From Phycisphaerales bacterium (lineage in GTDB: Bacteria > Planctomycetota > Phycisphaerae > Phycisphaerales > SM1A02): a stretch of DNA of 39,213 nucleotides. The translations under genes were made by a program, and so were the position numbers. The number at the start of each line of letters is the position of its first letter. Position 1 is the first letter of the stretch. Location of the stretch: assembly GCA_022447205.1 (NCBI GenBank), contig JAKVBQ010000019.1, positions 1 through 39,213 of the forward strand. The letters are read 5' to 3'. Below, one piece after another: positions 24,140 through 32,360 of this stretch. A model generated the notes under the pieces. It worked only from the letters and a program-made list of their open reading frames with translations. It was not told the origin of the DNA and did not search any database.

Positions 24140-25087
24140 TCAATGATCGTGGTCGTGGTCGTGGTCGTGGTCATGGTCGTGGTGATCATGGCCGTGGTCA
24201 TGGTGATCATGGCCGTGGTCATGGTGCTCGTGGCCATGGTGCTCGATGGCATGGCCATGAGCGCCATGATCGTGCGCATGGCCTTCGAGCAGACCCGCAC
24301 CCCAGGCGATGGCAAGACCGAGGAAGAGCGCCAGCGTCAGTCCGAACCGGTCATGCTGGTGGAACTGGAGTTCGGGGAGCAGATCCGCACAGGCGATGCA
24401 GATGAAGGTTCCCGCACTGAAGGCCAGGACCCACGCCGTGAACTGTGGATAGTCGGTCACGCCTTCGACGAGGAAGAACGCTGCCACGCCGATCGGGATC
24501 ACGAGGGCGAAGAGCGCATTGACCACGAGCGTCTTGCCGCGACCGCTCCCACCCGCACGCATCAACGTCGTGATCGTCAGGGCATCGAACGGCTTGTGCA
24601 GGACGATGCCGAGGAAGACACCGAACCCGGCGAACCCTTCCGCGGTGCCTCCCATCGCCACGGCGGATCCCAGCGCGATACCGGCGATCAAGGTGTGCAC
24701 GCTGAGGCCGAAGAGGGCGCCGGACCAACCGAGGGTGTGGTGGGCGTGCCCGCAGGCTTCTCCAGCCTGGTCATCCGATTCGTGGTGATGGAAACAGAAG
24801 AACCGTTCCAGCATGAAGAGGACGAGGAATCCGGCGAGGAACGCGAGGAACACGCCATGCGGATCGGCTCCACCATGCAGTGCGTGCGGGAGCATGTGCA
24901 GGACCGCGACGCCGAGCAGGACACCCGAGACCAGGGACAGGGCGAACTGGGTGCGGCGATGCCCGAGCCTGAAGAGGACGGGAACAATGCCCCCGATCAG
25001 GGAGACGAGGACGATGAGGATGCAGTAGATGATCAGGGTGCTGTACATGGGACCGTGGCTGTGAATGGAGGTGTTTCGAGGCCGCAT
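24140..25087 (-). CDS. ZIP-family divalent metal transporter with a histidine-rich tail
   Basis: 315 residues, about eight hydrophobic segments. Moves zinc or related metals into the cytoplasm. The first helix is IIYCILIVLVSLIGGIVPVL. The metal-site helices show SVHTLIAGIALGSAV (TM4-like) and GIVLHKPFDALTI (TM5-like). A short His-containing loop (CFHHHES, CGHAHH) joins TM3 and TM4. The last 48 or so residues are half histidine. Start: the ATG at 25087 with GAGGTG eight bases ahead is preferred over the one at 25048; the frame is open further upstream to 25117. Followed by the 60-residue gene. Confidence 0.88.
   Translation of the reverse strand: MRPRNTSIHSHGPMYSTLIIYCILIVLVSLIGGIVPVLFRLGHRRTQFALSLVSGVLLGVAVLHMLPHALHGGADPHGVFLAFLAGFLVLFMLERFFCFHHHESDDQAGEACGHAHHTLGWSGALFGLSVHTLIAGIALGSAVAMGGTAEGFAGFGVFLGIVLHKPFDALTITTLMRAGGSGRGKTLVVNALFALVIPIGVAAFFLVEGVTDYPQFTAWVLAFSAGTFICIACADLLPELQFHQHDRFGLTLALFLGLAIAWGAGLLEGHAHDHGAHGHAIEHHGHEHHDHGHDHHDHGHDHHDHDHDHDHDHDH
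24143..24285 (-). repeat. short tandem repeats encoding the His/Asp tail of the ZIP protein
   Basis: Hexanucleotide GTCGTG-type and 15-18-base GTGGTCATGGTGATCATG-like units in tandem. They encode alternating HD, HHDHG and HEH units with about 24 histidines. Such repeats can change copy number by slippage. Confidence 0.8.
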
Positions 25088-25139
25088 GGTAGCACCTCGG
25101 AGACCATCCACGCACATGGCGGAGTCACCTCGGTGGAGC

Positions 25140-25145
25140 TAGAAT
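25140..25145 (+). promoter_or_regulatory. -10 box of tRNA-Ala
   Basis: TAGAAT, predicting a start near 25152, 8 bases before the mature tRNA. Identical to the lpxA, rimO and ileS boxes. Confidence 0.5.
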
Positions 25146-25159
25146 GTCCGATCACCAGC

Positions 25160-25232
25160 GGGGCGGTAGCTCAATTGGGAGAGCGCCTCGGTCGCATCGA
25201 GGAGGTTGAGGGTTCGATCCCCTTCCGCTCCA
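25160..25232 (+). tRNA. tRNA-Ala (anticodon CGC)
   Basis: Complete cloverleaf of 73 bases. Acceptor GGGGCGG/CCGCTCC contains the G3-U70 pair that identifies alanine tRNA. The D arm is GCTC-GAGC, the anticodon arm is CCTCG-GTCGCAT-CGAGG with anticodon CGC, and the T loop is TTCGATC. Discriminator A; CCA not encoded. A long open frame running through it toward mutS is not a gene. Confidence 0.95.
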
Positions 25233-25244
25233 TGTCCCCCGCCA

Positions 25245-25270
25245 CGACCCCGTCCATCAGGCCGGGGTCG
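25245..25270 (+). terminator. hairpin after tRNA-Ala
   Basis: Stem CGACCCCG / CGGGGTCG (8 bp) with a 10-base loop, 12 bases past the tRNA. No U-run, so only a possible terminator. The remaining bases to mutS hold only its promoter. Confidence 0.4.
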
Positions 25271-25342
25271 CAGCACATCCGGGCACTGCGATCGGTTCAT
25301 CCCCAATGGCGCGCCCGAAGAGAGCCGCCTGCCGGGAAGCGC

Positions 25343-25348
25343 TACACT
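25343..25348 (+). promoter_or_regulatory. -10 box of mutS
   Basis: TACACT exactly 6 bases before the mutS ATG; predicts a leaderless mRNA. No Shine-Dalgarno precedes the ATG. Confidence 0.45.
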
Positions 25349-25354
25349 TCAAGC

Positions 25355-28042
25355 ATGCCAACGACGCGCGCACCGGCGGACGCCGCCGGCACCCCCACCC
25401 CGCAGGATCTGCAGTTCGACAGCCCCGTCTGGAAGACGCCGGCGATGCAGCAGTTCGTGCGCTTCAAGAAGGCACATCCGGAGTGCGTCCTCCTCTTCAG
25501 GATGGGGGACTTCTACGAGCTCTTCGGCGACGACGCGATCCTCGCGCACAAGGCGCTTGCGATCACCCTGACCGAGCGCACCAAGGGCATGCCGATGGCC
25601 GGTGTCCCCCACCATGCGCTCGAAGGCTACCTGCGCCGACTCGTGGAGCAGGGACACCGGGTGGCGATCTGCGACCAGGTCCAGGATCCGAAGGATGCCA
25701 AGGGCGTGGTCGAACGTGCGGTCACCAGGGTCCTGACACCGGGCACCCTGGTCGACGAAACCCTCCTCGAGGACGGCACCTCCAATCACGTGGCCGCGAT
25801 CAGGATCGACGGTGACGACGCGGCGATCGCCACCGCGGAACTCTCGACCGGTCGGTTCGACCTGCACGAGACGACGCTCTCCTGCCTCGTGGACGACCTG
25901 ATCAGGATCGGTCCGGCGGAGATCGTCCATGCGGAACTCGACGGGCTCGACCCGGACTGGCTGGTCGCGATCCGCAACGCGGACATCGCACCCTGCAGCG
26001 CTCGTCCCGCCTGGACGTTCGATGTCGAGGAAGCCCGCCACCGCCTCGAGAGCTTCCATGGTGTCTCGTCACTCGAGGGGTTCGGCCTGGCACCGGAGGC
26101 CAACTCGACGGCGGCCGCAGGTGCCCTGATGCGCTACCTGATGGAAACCCAGAGCCCGGATGGCGATGGCAGGAACGCGAACCTCGGACATCTGCGCCCC
26201 CCTCGCATCGCCACCAGCAGCCAGCACCTCATGATCGATGCCACCAGCCTTCGCAGCCTCGAGGTCGAGCGTACGCTTCGTTCGGGCGGTACCGAAGGCA
26301 CGCTGCTCTCCGAACTCCAACGGTCCAGGACCCCGATGGGCAGGCGACTCCTGCGGGAATGGCTCTGCTGGCCGTTGATCGACCGGAATCGGATCGAGGC
26401 ACGACAACGTGCGATCGGCGCGCTGATCGAGGACCCGGACTGTGGCGACCGACTTCGGGACATCCTCTCCGGGATCCAGGATGTCGCCAGGATCGGTGCA
26501 CGCGTCTCGATGCGCCGGGCCACACCTCGCGACGTGGTGGCGCTGGGTCGGTCGCTCGGACGGCTCGTCGAACTCCTTTCCGAACTGGAGGCACGGCCCG
26601 CGTTCGAGGAAGCGCGCAACCGACTTGAACAGCTCGGACTGGCACTGGCCGGGGTCGAGGAACGGGTGCAGGAGACCTGCGTGGAGGATCCACCTGCACA
26701 CCTCCGGCAGGGCGGGCTCTTCAAGGACGGCGTCGACGAGATCCTCGACGAGGCCAGGTTGCTGCAACGGGATGCCAACAGCTGGTTGCTGGACTACCAG
26801 GCGAAGCTGACCGAGGAACACGCCATCGCGTCCATGAAGGTCGGCTTCAACAAGGTCTTCGGGTACTACATCGAGATCAGCAACGCGAACCGGGACAAGG
26901 TCCCGGACTCGTTCACGCGCAAGCAGACCCTGAAGAACGCGGAACGCTACATCACACCGGAACTGAAGACCTTCGAGGAGAAGGTGCTGTCCGCGGAATC
27001 GCGTGCATTCGACCGGGAGCGGGAGCTCTTCGACGAGCTGTGCACGTACATCTCGGATCATGGCCCGGAACTCGCCGAGTACGCCTCGATCGTCGCCGCG
27101 CTGGACTGCCTGGCCGGTCTCGCCGAGATCGCCTCGGCCGGTGGCTGGTGCCGACCGGAGATGGTCGAGGAACCGACGATCGAGATCGAGGGTGGCAGGC
27201 ACCCGGTCCTCGACCGCATGCTGAAGGACGACTTCGTCCCGAACGACACGCACCTGGGCACCGAGGAACACCCGGCGACCCTCGGGCTCATCACCGGACC
27301 GAACATGGCCGGCAAGTCCACCTACATCAGGCAGGTCGCGCTGATCACCCTGCTCGCCCATGCCGGGTCATGGGTTCCCGCGACGACTGCGCGCATCGGG
27401 CTGACCGATCGCATCTTCACGCGCATCGGAGCCAGCGATGAACTCCACTCCGGCCGATCGACGTTCATGGTCGAGATGACGGAGACCGCGAACATCCTGC
27501 ACAACGCGACGGCGCGGAGCCTCGTGATCCTGGACGAGATCGGACGTGGCACCAGCACCCTCGACGGCTTGAGCCTGGCCTGGGCGATCGCGGAGACCCT
27601 TGCCGCGCGCGGTGCACGAACGCTCTTCGCGACCCACTACCACGAACTGACATCGCTCGCCGATCGCCTCGATGCAGTCGGGAATCTCCACGTGACGGTC
27701 CGGGAGTGGAACGATCGAATCATCTTCCTGCACCGGATCCAGCCGGGACGGACCGACCGGTCCTACGGCATCCATGTGGCAAGGCTCGCCGGCGTGGACA
27801 CCTCCACCCTCGACCGGGCGCAATCGATCCTCGAGACCCTTGCCGTCGAGACCGGTCCACTGTCAGTGGCGAAGAACACGCCAACGCCCACGGAACAGGC
27901 GGACCAGCTCTCGCTCTTCAAGGAATACGTCCCCCACCCGGTGATCGATTCGCTGCGCGAGATGTCCATCGAGACGATGACTCCGCTGGAGGCATTCGAT
28001 CGACTGCGGGAACTGCTGGATCAGGTTCGGGACTCGAAGTGA
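25355..28042 (+). CDS. mutS: DNA mismatch repair ATPase MutS
   Basis: 895 residues. Recognises mispaired bases and recruits MutL. The N-terminal mismatch-binding domain holds FRMGDFYELFGDDA, matching the Phe-x-Glu wedge region, and PMAGVPHHALEGYL. Walker A GPNMAGKST is at 648-656, followed by GASDELHSGRSTFMVEM, Walker B LVILDEIGRGTST, and the FATHYHEL switch. The C-terminus ends in a short helix region with QLSLF. The start is the ATG at 25355; the frame is open upstream across tRNA-Ala but that is not coding. Monocistronic, no mutL nearby. Confidence 0.98.
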   Translation: MPTTRAPADAAGTPTPQDLQFDSPVWKTPAMQQFVRFKKAHPECVLLFRMGDFYELFGDDAILAHKALAITLTERTKGMPMAGVPHHALEGYLRRLVEQGHRVAICDQVQDPKDAKGVVERAVTRVLTPGTLVDETLLEDGTSNHVAAIRIDGDDAAIATAELSTGRFDLHETTLSCLVDDLIRIGPAEIVHAELDGLDPDWLVAIRNADIAPCSARPAWTFDVEEARHRLESFHGVSSLEGFGLAPEANSTAAAGALMRYLMETQSPDGDGRNANLGHLRPPRIATSSQHLMIDATSLRSLEVERTLRSGGTEGTLLSELQRSRTPMGRRLLREWLCWPLIDRNRIEARQRAIGALIEDPDCGDRLRDILSGIQDVARIGARVSMRRATPRDVVALGRSLGRLVELLSELEARPAFEEARNRLEQLGLALAGVEERVQETCVEDPPAHLRQGGLFKDGVDEILDEARLLQRDANSWLLDYQAKLTEEHAIASMKVGFNKVFGYYIEISNANRDKVPDSFTRKQTLKNAERYITPELKTFEEKVLSAESRAFDRERELFDELCTYISDHGPELAEYASIVAALDCLAGLAEIASAGGWCRPEMVEEPTIEIEGGRHPVLDRMLKDDFVPNDTHLGTEEHPATLGLITGPNMAGKSTYIRQVALITLLAHAGSWVPATTARIGLTDRIFTRIGASDELHSGRSTFMVEMTETANILHNATARSLVILDEIGRGTSTLDGLSLAWAIAETLAARGARTLFATHYHELTSLADRLDAVGNLHVTVREWNDRIIFLHRIQPGRTDRSYGIHVARLAGVDTSTLDRAQSILETLAVETGPLSVAKNTPTPTEQADQLSLFKEYVPHPVIDSLREMSIETMTPLEAFDRLRELLDQVRDSK

Positions 28043-28048
28043 CTCGCG

Positions 28049-28144
28049 TCAGGTCATGCGCGAGGAGAGCAGCAGAAGAAACAGCATGAGGCAGGCGAGA
28101 CGCCACCATCCGCCGGTTCGCAACCACAATCGCGCGGTCTTCAT
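28049..28144 (-). CDS. possible 31-residue membrane peptide
   Basis: Basic N-terminus (MKTARLWLRTGGWWR) and one hydrophobic run (LACLMLFLLLL), with GAGG five bases before the ATG, convergent with mutS. Size and single-helix pattern fit a small membrane protein, but so short a frame can arise by chance. Nothing else codes between 28043 and 28320. Confidence 0.25.
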   Translation of the reverse strand: MKTARLWLRTGGWWRLACLMLFLLLLSSRMT

Positions 28145-28278
28145 GCTCGCCTCTTCGTCGAGAGGATCCCGAAGTCGCCCAATGCACCCTCCGACCGGGA
28201 GCCGGAACGAAAGCGCATTGAAGGCAGCACCTGAATCTACTGAAAGTCCCGGTGCGAATCCATGGTTCAAGCGAAGAA

Positions 28279-28314
28279 TACAAGGCATAATTGCCTGGAA
28301 TACAATCACTTGTA
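28279..28314 (+). promoter_or_regulatory. AT-rich inverted repeats with a promoter-like TACAAT
   Basis: Outer arms TACAAG (28279-28284) and CTTGTA (28309-28314) enclose a second inverted repeat, AGGCA-TAAT-TGCCT (28283-28296). GAATACAA occurs twice here. TACAAT at 28301-28306 could be a -10 box for the 39-codon ORF at 28321. Distinctly poorer in GC than its surroundings; may be an operator. Confidence 0.4.
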
Positions 28315-28320
28315 CTCACG

Positions 28321-28440
28321 ATGAGTGAAGAGAATGACGCGAGATCCAAACATCGGCCCCCCAATCGGCCCCCACAAGATGATCTCCACGTGATCATGGA
28401 CCAGAAGCCCGGGATCGGGAGCAAAGGAAGAACGCCATGA
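28321..28440 (+). CDS. 39-residue ORF coupled to the thioredoxin-like gene
   Basis: Begins MSEENDARSKHRPPNRPPQD and ends GIGSKGRTP: hydrophilic, Pro/Arg-rich, without hydrophobic segments. Its stop overlaps the ATG of the next gene by 4 bases (ATGA), the same junction as elsewhere in this window, and a TACAAT box lies 14 bases upstream of its ATG. It could be a small protein or a leader ORF that couples translation of the thioredoxin-like gene. No ribosome-binding site stands out. Confidence 0.45.
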   Translation: MSEENDARSKHRPPNRPPQDDLHVIMDQKPGIGSKGRTP

Positions 28441-29009
28441 ACCAACTTGATGCACGGTTCCTTGCAGAGAAGCACGCGCTGGGCATGTCCTACACCGACT
28501 ACCTCGCGAGCGACCCCGGACGCGCACCGCAGTGGCAGGCGATCCATGATCGACTCACGCTCAGCGACACCCAGGCCGCGCTGCTGGATGGCTTCACCCG
28601 CGAGATGAAGGTGCTCTGCCTCTCCGGGATGTGGTGCGGGGACTGCGTGGCCCAGGGACCGATGTTCGCCTGCATCGCGGAAGCGAGTCCGATGATCGAC
28701 CTGAAGTGGCTCGATCGGGACGAACATTCGGACCTCTCGGAACTGGTCACGATCAACGCCGGTCAGCGAGTGCCGACCCTCATCTTCTGCGCCGAGGATT
28801 TCGAACTCGTCGGCTACCTCGGTGACCGAACCCTCAGCCGCTACCGGGCGATCGCGGCGAAGCAGATCGGTGCGGCCTGCCAGCTCCCCGGCGCCACCGT
28901 CGCCGAGGACGAGCTGGGTGCGACGATGCAGGACTGGCTCGACGAATTCGAGCGCGTCCAGCTGCTGCTCAGGCTCTCTCCCCGGCTTCGACAGAAGCAC
29001 GGGGATTGA
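28437..29009 (+). CDS. thioredoxin-family protein (WCGDC active site)
   Basis: 190 residues, cytoplasmic (no signal peptide). A helical N-terminal part of about 55 residues precedes the thioredoxin fold: a strand MKVLCLSGMWCGDC with the redox pair C67/C70, a DLKWLDRDEH strand, and the cis-proline region RVPTLIFCAEDFELVGYLGD. This arrangement is that of the bacterial 'thioredoxin_9'-like proteins with WCGDC; substrates are unknown. AAGGAAG lies before the ATG, within the small upstream ORF that overlaps it. Convergent with the minus-strand obgE operon, 3 bases between stops. Confidence 0.85.
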   Translation: MNQLDARFLAEKHALGMSYTDYLASDPGRAPQWQAIHDRLTLSDTQAALLDGFTREMKVLCLSGMWCGDCVAQGPMFACIAEASPMIDLKWLDRDEHSDLSELVTINAGQRVPTLIFCAEDFELVGYLGDRTLSRYRAIAAKQIGAACQLPGATVAEDELGATMQDWLDEFERVQLLLRLSPRLRQKHGD

Positions 29010-29012
29010 GCG

Positions 29013-30698
29013 TCACCGCGCGGGCGAGAACGGGCCTCGCCAGAGGATCCAGTCGCGCTGCTCCTCGAGAGGAACCTTGGGAACCGGTCGGCGGTAGCGG
29101 CGGGCGTCCCGGTCACGATCACAACAGTCTGCGGGCACGACCCCGCGCTGGTCGAGACAGTCGTTGCCGATCGACCAGAGTCGAGGCTGCCCGTCGACGA
29201 TGCGGTAGCGAAGGGCCGCACCGTCGTACGGATCCAGCGGGATCGCTCCGAGCAGATCGGGACCCAGCTCCTCGAGCGACTCCGGCCAGGGCGCTCCGGG
29301 CGCGCGCAGTCGATGGCGTGTCAGGGCGATGATCACCTGAAGCGCTTCGCGATCGGTGCGCGCAAGTTGACCGTAGGTCGCGAGCGATGACGCATCCATG
29401 CCCAGGAGCGACATCGGGAAGGCGCGCAACTTCGAGGTGAACGAGGCATCCGCGGGCTGGAAGCAGGCCATGATCTGATCGGCTTCATACCAGTCGATGG
29501 CGTGCAGGGGTTCCGCCTGCATGACATCCGCCACATCGAAGTGGCGCTCGAAGAGGGTGGTGGCCTCCTTGCGGGAGCGGACATAGAGATTGACGAACGG
29601 CTGCAGCAGGGTGCCGAGGACGCCGCCACCCCCACCCACCGGAGCGACCCCGCCAACATGTTCGAGGAGCAGGATGCCATCACCCGCGCCATCATCCGAG
29701 TAGATCCTCTGCATGAGATCCCTGACGTACGTGCGCTCCCCGTCGAGGTCGATCCGGAACCGCCCGTGGGCCTCGTCACCGATCGAGAAGGCAGCGGCCA
29801 GGCGCGCCAGATCAGCCTCGTCGAAGGCGGTCGGGTGATGTGTCAGGAGCGTCGTGCCGGTCTGGCTGACGAGGCTGTCGATCGCACCACCCACCAGCTG
29901 TTCGATGAGAATGGGCCTCGACCCGAGATGCGCACCAAGGGCGTCCGCCGCGATCAGGCCATCGACTGCACGCATGCCATCGCCTTCCGAAGCCGCCAGG
30001 CAGGCATCGGCAAGGAGCAGCCGTCCGAGCCCACGCAAGGGTGCGAGGTACTGCAGGTCGAGCTCCAGCAATGGAAACTGGACCGGTCCCTCCTGGATGC
30101 GCCCCGCCTCCAGATCCGCGCGAACCTGTGGCATGAGGAAGAACAGGCGATCACCCGGTGCGCTCGGCAGGCCCACCTCGTACGGGGCGCCGAACCCGGG
30201 CCGGCCGAGGGCCGAACGAAGACGCTCGAAGACGGGTGCCTGCTCCTGGAACCAGTCACGAATCCCCTCGGGATCGAGTCCCGCGGAGAGGATCCCTGAC
30301 TCGAGCGCCTCCTGGTGGGCGACGTCGATCGGGACGTCGGTCGTGCCGTTGAGGGTGGCGAGTTCGGAAAGATCGTCGAGACCCGCCATGAGGAGGAGAC
30401 CGGACATCTCCGAGAGCGGGTCCTCACCCTGACCGGGGACCGCGAGCATGAGTTCGAGGAGTCCGTCCCGAACGTCCGGCCAGGCCTGCGCCTCGATCGG
30501 CACCTCGTTGATCGAACTGTTCCAATCCGCGATCGGATCGAAGCGGATCACCCGTTGGTGACGAAGCGACACCGCCCAGATGACACTCCAGATGATCAGG
30601 ATGATGACGAGAAGCGGAAGCAACAACTTGAGGAGGAAGCGAACACGTCCGCCACGAACACCCTCGACCGGATCGACTTCCTGATGGACATCCTGCAT
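29013..30698 (-). CDS. large membrane-anchored protein of unknown function
   Basis: 561 residues. One membrane helix near the N-terminus (LLLPLLVIILIIWSVIWAV, about 25-43), the rest outside the cytoplasm and mostly helical. The end contains DREALQVIIALTRHRLRAPGAPWPE and then a PLDPYDGAALRYR segment followed by LWSIGNDCLDQ. This 'DPydG.pl.Y......yS.G.d' ending recurs in secreted planctomycete proteins and resembles the tail of pseudopilins. A five-glycine run (VGGGGGV) lies mid-protein. GAGGAG precedes the ATG, 32 bases after the obgE stop; same transcript likely. Function unknown. Confidence 0.75.
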   Translation of the reverse strand: MQDVHQEVDPVEGVRGGRVRFLLKLLLPLLVIILIIWSVIWAVSLRHQRVIRFDPIADWNSSINEVPIEAQAWPDVRDGLLELMLAVPGQGEDPLSEMSGLLLMAGLDDLSELATLNGTTDVPIDVAHQEALESGILSAGLDPEGIRDWFQEQAPVFERLRSALGRPGFGAPYEVGLPSAPGDRLFFLMPQVRADLEAGRIQEGPVQFPLLELDLQYLAPLRGLGRLLLADACLAASEGDGMRAVDGLIAADALGAHLGSRPILIEQLVGGAIDSLVSQTGTTLLTHHPTAFDEADLARLAAAFSIGDEAHGRFRIDLDGERTYVRDLMQRIYSDDGAGDGILLLEHVGGVAPVGGGGGVLGTLLQPFVNLYVRSRKEATTLFERHFDVADVMQAEPLHAIDWYEADQIMACFQPADASFTSKLRAFPMSLLGMDASSLATYGQLARTDREALQVIIALTRHRLRAPGAPWPESLEELGPDLLGAIPLDPYDGAALRYRIVDGQPRLWSIGNDCLDQRGVVPADCCDRDRDARRYRRPVPKVPLEEQRDWILWRGPFSPAR

Positions 30699-30730
30699 GC
30701 CAAGGCTCCTCGAAGAGCAGGGAAGGGTCG

Positions 30731-31795
30731 TCAGGAACCCGCCCTGCCACCCCAGCCGCCGGTGGTCGCATCAGCGCCCTTCCGACGGGAATCCGCCAGC
30801 TCGTCCCAGCAGGTCTCGAGCATCTCACGGACACCCTCCCCGGTCGCTCCGGAAACCACCAGGGCTCGTTCACCACGAGGGAAACCGACCTGACCGGAGA
30901 ACACTTCGATGAACTGGTCCCGCTCATCCTCGGCAACGAGCTCGATCTTGTTCAACGCGATCACTTCAGGCTTCTCCGCGAGCGCGGGGCTGAAGGTTGC
31001 AAGCTCGTTCCGAATGGTGCGGTAGTTCTCGACCGGATCACTGCCATCCGGGGGAGCGCAGTCGATGAGATGCAGCAGCAACGTCGTTCGCTCGATGTGC
31101 CGCAGGAAGTCATGTCCGAGACCCGCCCCATCGGCGGCACCCTCGATCAGGCCCGGAATGTCGGCGACGACGAGCCTGCGCTCACCCGGGAGATCGACCA
31201 TCCCGAGCTGGGGCACGAGGGTCGTGAAGGGGTAGTCCGCGATCCTGGGCTGTGCGTGGGAGATGCGGGAGAGCATCGTCGACTTCCCGGCATTCGGGAG
31301 TCCGACCAAACCGACGTCGGCGATCAGCTTGAGCTCGAGACGAAGCTGGCGTTCGACGGGCTCGCCACCTTCCTCGAACTCGACGGGGGTCTGGTGCGTC
31401 GGGGTGGCGAAGTGGATGTTTCCCCGGCCGCCCTTGCCACCGCGAGCGGCGACGTAGCGCTGGTCGGGACGCGTGATGTCGACGAGGAGTTCTCCGGTTT
31501 CAGCGTCGAACACCTGACAACCCAGGGGCACCGGGAGTTCGAGGTCCGCTCCACGCCGACCGTAGCAGGCCTTCTTCATCCCGTTCTGACCGGACTCCGC
31601 CTTGAGGAGTCGACGACGTGCGAACGGCGCGAGCGTGTCGAGGTGCTGGTCACCGATGAGGAGCACGCTGCCACCATCGCCACCATCACCACCATCCGGC
31701 CCGCCCTTGGGGGCGTACTTCTCGCGTCGCAGGCTGTTGGAGCCATTGCCGCCACGCCCGGAGCGAACTGTGATGAGGGTTTGATCGACAAGCAT
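30731..31795 (-). CDS. obgE: Obg-family GTPase
   Basis: 354 residues. Ribosome-associated GTPase for 50S assembly and stress control. The glycine-rich Obg domain (about 1-158) shows SGRGGNGSNSLRREKY, GGPDGGDGGDGG and GGKGGRGNIHF. The G domain follows with G1 GLPNAGKST at 165-173, DYPFTTL, G3 ADIPGLIEGA, and G4 NKIEL. It ends soon after the G domain, without the extra C-terminal OCT domain of some Obg proteins. Downstream of rpmA as in most bacteria. Confidence 0.97.
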   Translation of the reverse strand: MLVDQTLITVRSGRGGNGSNSLRREKYAPKGGPDGGDGGDGGSVLLIGDQHLDTLAPFARRRLLKAESGQNGMKKACYGRRGADLELPVPLGCQVFDAETGELLVDITRPDQRYVAARGGKGGRGNIHFATPTHQTPVEFEEGGEPVERQLRLELKLIADVGLVGLPNAGKSTMLSRISHAQPRIADYPFTTLVPQLGMVDLPGERRLVVADIPGLIEGAADGAGLGHDFLRHIERTTLLLHLIDCAPPDGSDPVENYRTIRNELATFSPALAEKPEVIALNKIELVAEDERDQFIEVFSGQVGFPRGERALVVSGATGEGVREMLETCWDELADSRRKGADATTGGWGGRAGS

Positions 31796-31845
31796 CGATA
31801 CGGTCCCAACAAGAGGAGGATCAAGTCAGAACTTCATGAGAACAG

Positions 31846-31871
31846 CAGCCCGGACCGAACCGGACGGGCTG
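31846..31871 (-). other. hairpin between rpmA and obgE
   Basis: 7-bp stem CAGCCCG / CGGGCTG with a 12-base loop, about 37 bases after the rpmA stop on the minus strand. It could act as a partial terminator that lowers obgE expression relative to rpmA. No strong U-run. Confidence 0.4.
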
Positions 31872-31908
31872 ATGGAGTCACATTCGGTGGAGTGGAGTTC
31901 CAGGCTCG

Positions 31909-32205
31909 TCAGGCGCGCTTGCGGGCGATGTGGTTGTCGACGACCTCGAACTGCTGGATCGAGGGGTCGGCAGGGATCACATCGACGAAGCGACCACGGA
32001 AGCGAACCGTGCCCGGGACCAGTGCCATCAGGGTGTCGTCGCGACCGCGAAGCACCTTGAAGCCGGCCTTGAACTTGGTGCCGCACTGGCGAACGATGAT
32101 CGAGCCGGCGATGGCCTGCTGACCGCCATAGAGCTTGATGCCGCGGAACTGGGGATTTGAGTCGCGTCCGTTCTTGGACGAGCCCTGACCCTTCTTATGT
32201 GCCAT
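31909..32205 (-). CDS. rpmA: 50S ribosomal protein bL27
   Basis: 98 residues. Peptidyl-transferase-proximal 50S protein. It begins [19 protein letters not shown], the classic bL27 N-terminus without a cleavable leader, and contains [20 protein letters not shown] and [16 protein letters not shown]. The start is five codons inside the open frame, where the family begins, with GTGGAG ahead. Followed by obgE. The rplU gene that normally precedes it is missing; the neighbour upstream is an unrelated secreted-protein gene. Confidence 0.97.
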   Translation of the reverse strand: MAHKKGQGSSKNGRDSNPQFRGIKLYGGQQAIAGSIIVRQCGTKFKAGFKVLRGRDDTLMALVPGTVRFRGRFVDVIPADPSIQQFEVVDNHIARKRA

Positions 32206-32256
32206 TGCAGTGAACTCCACGCTAGGGGCGAATCGCCCACACCGGGCGAGCCCGGA

Positions 32257-32262
32257 AGTATA
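32257..32262 (-). promoter_or_regulatory. -10 box and structured leader of rpmA
   Basis: TATACT on the minus strand, predicted start near 32250, leader about 45 bases. The leader holds the inverted repeat GGGCGA-A-TCGCCC, and CCGGGC-GA-GCCCGG overlaps the predicted start. Confidence 0.5.
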
Positions 32263-32360
32263 GCGGAATCAAGGGCAAAGGTGCGCTGGTGATCCGCAGG
32301 AAAATGGTCGGCACCCCCCCGTATCGGCCGGAAAGGGGGCTCTGGGAACAAATCAGCCGG

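Noticed and set aside
23936-25354. Open frame leading into mutS
   Set aside because: It crosses the ZIP gene on the other strand and tRNA-Ala. MutS homology begins only after 25355.
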